Origin: CAYMLQ01 sp964390795
GTDB lineage: Bacteria; Verrucomicrobiota; Kiritimatiellia; RFP12; UBA1067
Direction: 5' to 3'
NCBI GenBank assembly: GCA_964390795.1
Contig: CAYMLQ010000019.1
Span: 1 to 35,151, forward strand
Length of the DNA: 35,151 bases
Position numbers and translations under genes: made by a program. Below are positions 23,819 to 32,500 of the stretch, in pieces (the first letter of the stretch is position 1; each line of letters begins with the position of its first letter). The notes under the pieces are model-generated. The model saw only the letters and a program-made list of their open reading frames with translations. It was not told where the DNA came from and did no database searches.

Positions 23819-23868
23819 TCGACAGATTCATTCGGATGAGGTTAACTATGTTTCTGCTTGGAGAAACA
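23819..23868 (+). promoter_or_regulatory. Weak promoter candidate and leader hairpin upstream of the porin gene
   Basis: TCGACA (23819-23824) and TTAACT (23842-23847) are 17 bp apart, a weak sigma-70 match. Directly after comes a hairpin with perfect 7-bp arms, TGTTTCT-N6-AGAAACA (23849-23868), followed by GTGTGTTTTT. This would be in the 5' leader of the porin transcript. Confidence 0.28.
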
Positions 23869-23913
23869 CGAGTGTGTTTTTCGCGGAATCAAACATTCGG
23901 AGAGAGAGTCAGC

Positions 23914-25344
23914 ATGAAAAAACTGTTGTGGATGGGGTTTTGTGCCGGGCTGGTGCTTCCGGTTTGCGCCCAAGAGGCAAAGCCGAAAGCGGTCGAGGGG
24001 GCTAAACCGGTCGTTGCCGAAGCGGTGAAACCGGCTGCCGGGGGTCTGGTCTGGGACGCGGGAGCCGACCTGCGGGTGAGGCAGGAACTGAGTGACAATC
24101 TTCCGCTTGCGGGTGGCGCGACAGCGCCGAACGCCAGCTATCTCCGGATCAGACCACGCGTGTGGGGCGAAGTGAAAAATGAGCACTTCAAGCTGTATAT
24201 CCGAGGCACGGAAGAGTTCCGAGAGTATTTCCAGCCGAGCGAGAGCCGGAATTTTCAGACGCCTGACGAACTGCTGGTCGACAACCTGTATCTCGACCTC
24301 TACAACCTGTTTAACGACAAGGTGGATCTGCGCATCGGACGGCAGGATTTCTTTGGCCCGACAGGGCCTTCATACGGCGCCGGACGCGTGCTGTGCGACG
24401 GCACGCCGTTCGACGGTTCGCGCACGGTCTTCATGGACGCGATCAAAGCCACCATCAAGTTCGACGAGAAGAACACGCTCGACCTGCTGGCGATCTACAA
24501 CAGCCCGGATACCGAGCTGAGCTGGGGCCATCCCTATAAGGCCGACGGATCCGAGTGGGACGAGCGGCCGCTGACGTCAATCAACGGGCGGAGCACGGAT
24601 CTGACGGAATGGGGAGGCGGCCTCTATTTCAGATCGAAGGAGATGGCCGAACTCCCGTTCGAGGCTTACTACCTCTATAAGCGTGAGTCCAAAGCCAAGA
24701 TGCCTAACGGCACCAAGCTGCAAGGGCGCGTGGTGAATACCTGGGGCCTGCGCGTCATGCCCAAGCTCACGGAGACGCTCTCCGCCGAACTCGAAGGCGC
24801 GGTGCAGGCGGGCGAGAAGGACGGCGGCGCTTCGACGGCCGGCTACATGGGCTATGCGGGGTTGACCTACAAGCCGGTGGTAGACAGTACAACAAAGCCC
24901 TTCCTCACCGCCTCCTGCTACTACCTGTCGGGCGATACGAAACGCGGAACGGACGACAACGACAAAGCGTGGGATCCGCTGTGGTCGCGTTTCCCTCAGT
25001 TCAGCGAGTTATACGTCTACGGCACCGTCTATGGTGTTGGGTACTGGTCCAACCTGCTCTACCCCTCACTCGAGGGCGGCATCAATATCGCGCCTGGGCA
25101 CAAAGCTCGCGCGAGCATCGGGCCGATGTACGCGGCGCGCGAGGACGACCGCGGCGGCGGCAGCGGCGACCTGTACGGGTGGCTGGGCGTGGTCCGCTAC
25201 GACTTCCCGCTGGCCAAAGGTATCTTCGGCAAGCGTGGCGACCTGTCGGGCCACGTGACGGCTGAAGTTCTCGATCCGGGCGATTACTACAGTTCGGATA
25301 CGGTGGCGTACTTCCTTCGCTGGGAGATCGTCGCGAAGTTCTAA
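23914..25344 (+). CDS. Outer-membrane beta-barrel porin (alginate-export-like)
   Basis: 476 residues with a signal peptide (MKKLLWMGFCAGLVLPVCAQ), a short Lys/Ala/Pro-rich linker, then alternating beta strands rich in aromatic residues. 'RIRPRVWGE', 'NLYLDLYNLF', 'DLRIGRQDFFG' and the Phe-terminated last strand 'YFLRWEIVAKF' fit the alginate-export/AlgE-like porin family, whose members pass anionic polysaccharides or other solutes across the outer membrane. The substrate is unknown, though polysaccharide or oligosaccharide passage would fit a sulfatase-rich genome. The ATG at 23914 is chosen because it starts the signal peptide and has GGAGAGAG upstream. A strong terminator follows, so it is a single-gene unit. 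Confidence 0.82.
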   Translation: MKKLLWMGFCAGLVLPVCAQEAKPKAVEGAKPVVAEAVKPAAGGLVWDAGADLRVRQELSDNLPLAGGATAPNASYLRIRPRVWGEVKNEHFKLYIRGTEEFREYFQPSESRNFQTPDELLVDNLYLDLYNLFNDKVDLRIGRQDFFGPTGPSYGAGRVLCDGTPFDGSRTVFMDAIKATIKFDEKNTLDLLAIYNSPDTELSWGHPYKADGSEWDERPLTSINGRSTDLTEWGGGLYFRSKEMAELPFEAYYLYKRESKAKMPNGTKLQGRVVNTWGLRVMPKLTETLSAELEGAVQAGEKDGGASTAGYMGYAGLTYKPVVDSTTKPFLTASCYYLSGDTKRGTDDNDKAWDPLWSRFPQFSELYVYGTVYGVGYWSNLLYPSLEGGINIAPGHKARASIGPMYAAREDDRGGGSGDLYGWLGVVRYDFPLAKGIFGKRGDLSGHVTAEVLDPGDYYSSDTVAYFLRWEIVAKF

Positions 25345-25369
25345 ACCGGTCATTGACGCGATCGCAATT

Positions 25370-25408
25370 GACAGTCACCGACAGCCGTCGGTGGCTGTCT
25401 TATTTTTT
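25370..25408 (+). terminator. Intrinsic terminator of the porin gene
   Basis: A 13-bp stem (GACAGTCACCGAC / GTCGGTGGCTGTC, one G-U pair) with an AGCC loop is followed by TTATTTTTT. It lies 25 bp after the porin stop codon. Confidence 0.93.
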
Positions 25409-25479
25409 GAGCGTGACGCGCCGCGCCGGTGCCGGTATGCTGTGACGCTCAATTCGAGTTCAACACAGGGGTTTCAGCT

Positions 25480-27213
25480 ATGAGTGAGACGGCGTGTACG
25501 TGTGAGGCGCAGTTGGCGCACTGGTTGCAGGAAGCGTTCCGGGCGGCTTTTGGCGAGGCGTGGCAGGCGGGCACGGAGATCCGCGTGCAGCCCGCGACCG
25601 ACACCCGCTTCGGCGATTTCCAATGCAACGACGCCATGCAGTTGGCCAAGGTTCTGCGCAAGCCGCCGCGCGCGGTCGCCGAGGCCGCGGTCAACGCGCT
25701 GCCCTTGCCGCCCATGCTCACGAAGGTCGAGGTCGCCGGGCCAGGCTTCATCAACCTCACCGTGAGTCCGGCCTGGCTCGCGGAACAGGTCGCCGCGCTC
25801 TCCGCGCGCCCGCGCTTCGGCATCCCCGATGTCGGTCAGGGCAAGACCGTGGTTATCGACTACTCCAGCCCGAACGTGGCCAAGCCCATGCACATCGGGC
25901 ACATCCGCTCCACCGTCATCGGCGCCGCCATCGACCGCATGTACCGCGCCTTGGGCTACCGCGTGGTCGCCGACAACCACCTGGGCGACTGGGGCACGCA
26001 GTTCGGGCTCCTGATCCAGGGCTACCGCGCCTATCTCACCGACGAGGAGCGCGCGGGGCTGACGGTCGAGTTGCTGGAACGGGTCTACGTGCAGAGCTAC
26101 AACCGCAGCAAAGAAGAGCCCGCGTGGCTCGACGCCTGCAAAGCTGAACTCGTGAAATTGCAGCGGGGCGACGCCGAGAACCGCGCCATCTGGGAGCGCT
26201 TCATTGCCATCAGCCTCGACGAGTTCAGCCGGATCTACAAGCGGCTGGACGTGGGCTTCGACCTCTTCCGGGGCGAGAGTTTTTATAACGGGACCTTGGC
26301 CGAGACCGTGAGCCTGTTGCAGGAGAAGGGCCTGGCCGTCGAGAGCGAGGGCGCCCTGGTCGTGAAGTTCGAGGACGAGGGCATGCCCGTCTGCATCGTG
26401 CGCAAGAGCGATGGCGGCTTCAACTACGCCACCACCGACATCGCCACGGTGCGCAGCCGCGTGGCGGAGTTCGCGCCGGAGCGGATCGTCTACGTCACCG
26501 ACGAACGGCAGCAGTTGCACTTCAAGCAGTTCTTCACCGTCTGCGCAAAACTCGGCTATACGACGCGGCTGGAGCATGTCTGGTTCGGCCTGATGCGCCT
26601 GCCGGAAGGAACCTTTTCCACGCGCCAGGGGAATGTGATCAAACTGGAGGCGCTGCTGGACGAGGCCGAGCGTCGCGCCCTGGAGATCATCAAAGCCTCA
26701 AACGCGGAGATGCCCGAGGCGGAGCAGAAGGACCTGGCCGCGGCGATCGGCATCGGCGCGATCAAGTACGCGGATTTGAGCCATGACCCGCAGACCCTGA
26801 TCGTGTTCACCTGGGAAAAGGCCTTGGCGCTGGAAGGCAACTCCGGGCCCTATCTGCAATACGCCTATGCGCGCGTGTGCAGCCTGCTCGACAAGTACGC
26901 GGCGCTGGTGCCGGGGAGCGAGCCGTCGCTCAACGCGCTGGCCTTGGCCGAGCCCATCGAGAAAGAGCTGGTGCTGCAGCTCATGCAGTTCCCGATCACG
27001 GTGGTACGCGCGGCCGAGGCGTACAAGCCCAGCATCCTGGCAGACTATCTGTTCGGCCTGTCGCAGACCTACAGCAGCTTCTACCAGCGCTCGCCGGTGC
27101 TCAAAGCCGAGCCTGCGGTGCGCGACAGCCGCATCCGGCTGTGCGCGATGACGGCGCAGGTGCTGTCCGAGGGTCTCGGACTGCTCGGCATGCGCACGCC
27201 GAGGAGAATTTAG
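25480..27213 (+). CDS. argS: Arginyl-tRNA synthetase
   Basis: 577 residues, normal for ArgRS. The N-terminal Add-1 domain leads to the class I catalytic core with 'SSPNVAKPMHIGHIRSTVIG' (HIGH at 138-141), then 'VADNHLGDWGTQFG', 'YATTDIATV', 'HVWFGLM' and the KMSKS-equivalent loop 'FSTRQGNVIKL'. The C-terminal DALR anticodon-binding domain ends in 'GLGLLGMRTPRRI'. It charges tRNA-Arg. The start at 25480 (SETACTCEAQL) is preferred over an in-frame ATG 17 codons upstream, since the family N-terminus begins near it and an AGGGG lies nine bases before. The last codons and the TAG stop are part of a heptamer repeat tract. Confidence 0.96.
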   Translation: MSETACTCEAQLAHWLQEAFRAAFGEAWQAGTEIRVQPATDTRFGDFQCNDAMQLAKVLRKPPRAVAEAAVNALPLPPMLTKVEVAGPGFINLTVSPAWLAEQVAALSARPRFGIPDVGQGKTVVIDYSSPNVAKPMHIGHIRSTVIGAAIDRMYRALGYRVVADNHLGDWGTQFGLLIQGYRAYLTDEERAGLTVELLERVYVQSYNRSKEEPAWLDACKAELVKLQRGDAENRAIWERFIAISLDEFSRIYKRLDVGFDLFRGESFYNGTLAETVSLLQEKGLAVESEGALVVKFEDEGMPVCIVRKSDGGFNYATTDIATVRSRVAEFAPERIVYVTDERQQLHFKQFFTVCAKLGYTTRLEHVWFGLMRLPEGTFSTRQGNVIKLEALLDEAERRALEIIKASNAEMPEAEQKDLAAAIGIGAIKYADLSHDPQTLIVFTWEKALALEGNSGPYLQYAYARVCSLLDKYAALVPGSEPSLNALALAEPIEKELVLQLMQFPITVVRAAEAYKPSILADYLFGLSQTYSSFYQRSPVLKAEPAVRDSRIRLCAMTAQVLSEGLGLLGMRTPRRI

Positions 27214-27239
27214 AATTTAGGAGTTAGGAGTTAGGAATT
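27206..27239. repeat. Heptamer repeat locus E at the argS stop codon
   Basis: Five units run GAATTTA, GAATTTA, GGAGTTA, GGAGTTA, GGAATT. The argS TAG stop (27211-27213) is inside the first junction. No facing C-rich tract is present here, unlike loci A-D. The end of the tract also supplies the TT of the promoter -35 candidate TTGACG. Confidence 0.8.
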
Positions 27240-27266
27240 GACGGTGCTCAGAATGTGTGTCATGAT
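27238..27266 (+). promoter_or_regulatory. Candidate sigma-70 promoter of the symporter operon
   Basis: TTGACG (27238-27243; 5 of 6) and CATGAT (27261-27266; 4 of 6) are separated by exactly 17 bp, predicting transcription from about 27273, some 60 bases before the DUF485 gene. Confidence 0.45.
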
Positions 27267-27279
27267 TCTACATGTAGAA
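27266..27279. promoter_or_regulatory. Candidate operator, perfect 14-bp palindrome
   Basis: TTCTACATGTAGAA is a perfect palindrome placed over the expected -10 edge and transcription start of the symporter operon, where a repressor would block initiation. The regulator is not identifiable in the window. Confidence 0.4.
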
Positions 27280-27331
27280 ACTGGGGTGGGCGGTTAATAC
27301 GACCGATGCGTCACACTCAGGGGAGATACGT

Positions 27332-27622
27332 ATGTTACATGAGCCTGCAGCACCTGTCGGCAAAGATCCGGCCGCCGCCTATAAGGCAAGGCTGGGTATC
27401 TGGATGTTCCTGAGTTACCTCGTGGTTTACGCGACGTTCGTGGCCATCAATGTCGGCAGTCCGCTGCTGATGGAACGGATCGTGTGGCGCGGGCTGAATC
27501 TCGCCACGGTTTACGGCTTCGCCCTGATCGTGATCGCCCTCGCTCAGGCCCTGGTCTACGACGCCTTCTGCCGTTCGCGCGAGAACAGCATGGAAAACGC
27601 CCAACCGAAAGCGGAGAAATAA
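27332..27622 (+). CDS. DUF485-like small membrane subunit of a solute:sodium symporter
   Basis: 96 residues with two transmembrane helices at about 23-42 and 58-80 and a charged C-terminal tail. The layout and spacing three bases upstream of a symporter gene match the DUF485 (YjcH-like) proteins that accompany ActP-type acetate symporters. DUF4212-type small subunits are a similar alternative, but their usual 'YW...N' opening is absent. GGGGAG lies six bases before the ATG. Its role is probably assembly or modulation of the large subunit in the cytoplasmic membrane. Confidence 0.78.
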   Translation: MLHEPAAPVGKDPAAAYKARLGIWMFLSYLVVYATFVAINVGSPLLMERIVWRGLNLATVYGFALIVIALAQALVYDAFCRSRENSMENAQPKAEK

Positions 27623-27625
27623 CCC

Positions 27626-29524
27626 ATGGCCATCGCAATCTTCGTCGGCTTCGTCGTGTTCGTCATCGGACTCTCGTTCTACTTGGGAAACCGGACCAAG
27701 ACCTCCAGCGGCTATTACGCCGCAGGCGGACAGATCCACTGGGGGGTGAACGGCATCGCCTTTGCAGGCGACTACCTTTCAGCCGCCTCTTTTCTGGGCA
27801 TCTGCGGCATGATCGCCACGGTGGGCTATGACGGCTTCCTGTACTCCATCGGCTACCTGGCAGGCTGGATCGTAGCGCTGTTCGTCGTCGCGGAACCCAT
27901 GAAGCGCCTGGGCAAATACACGTTCACCGACGCGGTCGATTCCAAATATAACTCGCGCGGCATCAAGCTGGCGGCAGCCATCAGCACCTTGGTTGTGTCG
28001 ATCTGCTACCTGATTCCGCAAATGGTGGGTGCCGGCGTGCTTGTCCAGCCCCTGCTCGGCATGCCGCACCACTGGGGCGTGATCATGGTGGGCGCGATCG
28101 TCACCACGATCGTGGCAACGGCCGGCATGGCCTCGACCACCTACGTGCAGTTTCTCAAGGGAGGGCTGCTGATCGCCTTCTCGCTCGCGCTGGTGATCGC
28201 CGTGTGCGTGCGCGGCTTCAACACGCGGCCGGACCAGGGCGGCCAGGTGCCGTTCCATGCCGAGGCCACGCTGGCGGCGGCCGAGGCGGACGGACAGGTG
28301 ACGGTGTCCGAGCCCGGCACGCGCGTGCTGGAGCTTCAGAAGGTGCCTTCGGCCAAAGCGTCGTTCGTCCGGCTGGAGCGCGAGGGACGCGAGAGCTGGT
28401 GGCTGCTGGGCGCGGAGGACGGACGCACCGTTCTGAAGGAGACCCAGTCGGTGGTGGTCACGCGAGACGGCGCGAGGCTGGTGAACGGCGCGCCCGAATC
28501 CAAGCAGAACGTGCTGCGCCAGGTGGGCAACATCGAGCGGTTCCGAGGTCAGGCTGAGGCGCCGCAAGGGTCGGTGTCGCCGGTCGGCTTCCTGTCCGCG
28601 CTGACCGCCAAGGACACGGTGATCCGCCGCTACAAGGACGCCGTCTTCACGGATCGCGACGGCTCAAAAGTCACCGCCTACTACCCGACGTTCACGCCGG
28701 GCAACCAGCTCTTGCGCCCGGGCATGAAGTTTAAGGTGCAGGGCTCGCTCCTCGAGCGCCTGGATTTCATCTCGCTGATGCTGGCGCTCTTTTTGGGCAC
28801 AGCCGCCCTGCCGCACATCCTGATCCGCTACTACACGGTGCCCAGCCCGGCCAGCGCGCGCAAATCGACCATTGTCGCGATCGCCGCCATCGGGTTCTTC
28901 TATATTCTGACGCTGTTCATGGGGCTGGGCGCGATGATCAACGGCGTGATCAACCCGGCCGACAGCAACATGGCCGCGCCTCTGCTCGCCCGTTCGTTCG
29001 GCAAGGCGCTCTTCGCGTTCATTTCGGCCATCGCGTTCGCGACCGTGCTGGGAACCGTCAGCGGCCTGATCGTGGCGGCCTCGGGAGCCGTGGCGCATGA
29101 TCTGTGCGACCGCTATCTCAACCTGCGCATGGACGACCACCAGAAGATCCGCGCGGGCAAGATTTCGGCCTTCGTCATCGGGGCGCTGGCGATTGTCCTG
29201 GGCATCCTTTTCAAGGGGATGAACGTCACGTTCCTGGTCGGCCTGGCCTTTGCCGTAGCGGCCTCGGCGAACTTGCCGTCGGTGCTGATGCTGCTCTTCT
29301 GGAAACGGACGACGGCGCGTGGCATCACCGCGTCGATTCTGATGGGCATGGTTTCCTCCCTGCTGCTCATCATGTTCTCGCCCGACCTGTTCAAGCTCTA
29401 CGGGCTTGACCCAACACAGGCGCCGATCCCGTTCAGCAACCCCGGCATCATTTCGATTCCGCTGAGTTTTGCCACGCTGATCATCGTTTCGCTGCTGACC
29501 CAGCCGAAGCGCGCCGCCGCGTGA
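27626..29524 (+). CDS. Solute:sodium symporter, ActP-like (acetate/carboxylate uptake), with an inserted domain
   Basis: 632 residues, about 80 longer than ordinary ActP. N-terminal 'FYLGNRTKTSSGYYAAGG' and 'AFAGDYLSAASFLGICG', and later 'LGTAALPHILIRYYTVP' (390-406), are signatures of the SSS family's acetate-type branch. Hydrophobic segments fit 12-14 transmembrane helices. Between the helix ending at about residue 196 and 'LLRPGMKFKV' (362) there is an extra soluble stretch of about 160 residues with beta-rich sequence ('SFVRLEREGRESWWLLGAEDGRTV'). It likely folds as a small domain in one loop; I do not recognise it. The gene starts three bases after the DUF485 stop and is followed after 34 bp by the large sensor gene. 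The substrate is likely acetate or another short carboxylate, by family only. Confidence 0.88.
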   Translation: MAIAIFVGFVVFVIGLSFYLGNRTKTSSGYYAAGGQIHWGVNGIAFAGDYLSAASFLGICGMIATVGYDGFLYSIGYLAGWIVALFVVAEPMKRLGKYTFTDAVDSKYNSRGIKLAAAISTLVVSICYLIPQMVGAGVLVQPLLGMPHHWGVIMVGAIVTTIVATAGMASTTYVQFLKGGLLIAFSLALVIAVCVRGFNTRPDQGGQVPFHAEATLAAAEADGQVTVSEPGTRVLELQKVPSAKASFVRLEREGRESWWLLGAEDGRTVLKETQSVVVTRDGARLVNGAPESKQNVLRQVGNIERFRGQAEAPQGSVSPVGFLSALTAKDTVIRRYKDAVFTDRDGSKVTAYYPTFTPGNQLLRPGMKFKVQGSLLERLDFISLMLALFLGTAALPHILIRYYTVPSPASARKSTIVAIAAIGFFYILTLFMGLGAMINGVINPADSNMAAPLLARSFGKALFAFISAIAFATVLGTVSGLIVAASGAVAHDLCDRYLNLRMDDHQKIRAGKISAFVIGALAIVLGILFKGMNVTFLVGLAFAVAASANLPSVLMLLFWKRTTARGITASILMGMVSSLLLIMFSPDLFKLYGLDPTQAPIPFSNPGIISIPLSFATLIIVSLLTQPKRAAA

Positions 29525-29558
29525 GAGGGGCGGCCCGCGCCGCTGACCGGACATCACG

Positions 29559-32500
29559 ATGAACGCCACCACACGCGTCAACCTGCATTGCCATTCGGAC
29601 TGCAGCGACGGACGGTTCTCGCCCGAGGAGGTCGCCCGCCGCCTAGCGGAGGACGGCGTCGTGTTCGCGGCCCTGACCGACCACGACACGGTTGACGGTC
29701 TCGCGCGGTTTCAAGACGCGTTGCGCAGGCGGGGCATCGGTTCGGTCAGCGGTGTTGAACTCACCGCCCTTTGGAGGGGCGAGGAGATCCACCTGCTGGT
29801 GTATGGCTACGACGTGACACGCGCGGAGTGGCTTGGTGCGTTGCGCACGGTGCGCCTCTCCCGCACGTCAGCCACACAGAGCGTGGTCGACTCGTTGCGC
29901 CGGGCCGGCTCAACGGCACAGGCCCCCGCACCCCCGGATGTCGCCGTCCCCGCCCATGCGGTCGGCCCGCTGCCGGTCGCCGACGCCATCGCCCTTGCCC
30001 GCCGCGCGGGCGGGCGTGTCTTTCTCGCACATCCGCTGCTCCTGCGTCCGGGTCTTCCGGCGCTGCGGGAAATCCTTGTGGACTTGCGTGCCTGCGGTCT
30101 GGACGGGATCGAGGCACTTTACGCGCCCGCCCCCGCCGGCGCGCAGCAAGAACTCGTCCGGATGGCCGCCGACCTAGGGCTGCTGGTGTGCGCCGGCACC
30201 GATTTCCATGACCCCGAAGGAGGGCGTGCAAACGGACTGGGCGTCGAGATGCCGAACGCGCTCTGGCAAGCGTTCCGTGATGCGCTGTGCCTGGAGGCGG
30301 CGACCACAGCGGCACGAACGGCAGCCGCCTTCACCCACGCGCGCCGAACGCGCCGGACCTTTGGCCTGAATGTCATCCTCCCGTCCTTGCTGGCCGTCGC
30401 CCTTTTTGTCGCGATGATCTGGGCGTTGCTCATCCCCGCCTTTGAGCAAGCGCTGCTCGACCGCAAGCGCGAGATGATCCGCGAACTCGCACAGGCCGCC
30501 TGGAGCATTCTGGCAGATGCCGAGCGGCAGGTCGCTGCGGGACGCTTGACGCGGGAGAACGCGCAGACGGAGGCGCGTGACCGCATCGCCACGCTGCGTT
30601 ACGGCCGTGAAAACAAGGATTACTTCTGGCTGCAGGACATGCATCCGCGCATGGTCATGCACCCCTACCGGCAGGATCTGAATGGCAAGGACCTGACGGA
30701 TTTCCAGGATCCGAAGGGCGCGCGCATTTTTGTCGAGTTTGCAGAGGTCGTGCGACGTCACCAGGAGGGCTATATCGACTATGTGTGGCAGTGGCCGGAC
30801 GATCCAAAGAGGCTGGAGCCGAAAGAGTCCTTCGTCAAGGGGTTCGCCCCCTGGGGGTGGGTGATCGGCACGGGCCTCTACATGGAGGATGTCAGGCACG
30901 AGATCGCGCACCTTGAGAGCGGCCTCGTTCACGCTTCGCTGTTCATTACCGGGCTGGTTGCCCTGCTGCTGATGCATGTCGTGCGCCACAGCCGGCGCCT
31001 CGACCGGGAGCGTGTGGAAGCCATCGACGAACTGCACACGGCAAACGAGCGTTACCGGTCGCTGGTCGAAGCGGCCACCGAAGGCACGCTGCTCGTCTTG
31101 GACGGACGCTGCCGCTATGCAAATCCTCACCTGTTGGCCCTGCTGGGCTACTCGGCAGCGGAGTTGGAACTGCTCGATCTGACCGAAGTGCTCACACCTG
31201 GCGACACGAATGCGGATGTCTGGCAGCGCATTGAGGACATCCAGAACGGGGCCGATACCGCGTCCGCCTGCGTCGCCGGCGACCTGAGACGGCGCGACGG
31301 TGCCCGTGTCGCGTGTACGCTCGTTCCGACCCGTATCGCCGTGGGCGGGCGCGGCGGGATCGTCCTGCTGGCTCGCGAGTCTGTCTCCCCGCTGGAAAGC
31401 AGCGCCACACCCCTTCCCGCCGAGTCACCCCTATCAGAGGCGGCCGCGCATGCGCCAACCGGCCTGTTCCGGGCTGGGGCCGACCGCCAAGGTGTTGTGC
31501 TGGCCGCCAACGCGATCGCCGAGCGCTGCCTGCGAGCGGCTGCGGGAACGTCCGGAGACGTGCCCATCGCCTTGGCCGATGTGTTCCGTGACGGCGCCTC
31601 GTTCAGCGTGTTCTATGAGCGGCTGATGCTCGATGGGACGGCCGACTGCCGGCTGTCCGCGGACGCCGGCCATGGCCACGCGACAACGCTCGCGCTGCGC
31701 GCCGCCCTCGTGCGCGACGCGACAGGGCAGCCGATCGCCATCGACGGGCTGGTGGAGGATATCACGTCGCTTGTGCGGCGCGAGCAGGAGCGCGACGCCA
31801 TGATCGCCAGGCTCCAATCGTCGCTCCTCTTTCTGCATGAGCCGGTGAGCCATGTGGTGAGGCCAGGCCTCTTCTGCCCGAGCGAGATGCCCGTGCGCAA
31901 GGTGGCGGCGTTACTCGTCGCGAGCAAGGCCTCTGCCGTCCTTGTGCGTGACGTGTCCGGAGCGACGATCGGCATCGCCACGGCCCACGACCTGTGCGAC
32001 CGCGTGCTGGCTGCCGGGCTGGACTCGCGCACACCGGTTCGAACCGTCATGAGCGCCCCGGTTGCGACGGTTCCAGAGAACACACCCGTCTATGAAGCCC
32101 TTTTGCGCATGCAGGAAGGCCACCTGCGACATGTGGCGGTGTCTGACGACGCAGGCCTCATCCTCGGCACCTTGAGCGACCGCGATTTGCTTCCGTTCCA
32201 GCAGTATGGCGCGGTGGTGCTGACCAGCGAGATCTCGCGGGCTGCCCTGGTCGAGGATGTGGTGCGGAGCTGCCGGCGAATCTCCGTCGCGGTGAAGGCT
32301 CTGCTCGACAGCGGCGCCCTCCCGCACAACGTGACGCGCCTGGTCTCGTCGGTCTGCGACGCGGCCACGGAACGGTTCGTGGATCTTGCCATCGAGGAGC
32401 TGGGGCCGCCGCCCGCTCGGTTCGCGTTTGTGGCTTTGGGCAGTCAGGGCCGCCAAGAGCAAACGCTGGTCACCGATCAGGACAACGCGATCATCTATGT

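Noticed and set aside
28664..29689. 341-codon minus-strand frame opposite the symporter gene
   Set aside because: Shadow of a well-supported membrane protein; composition is Arg/Gln/Asp-rich with no motif.
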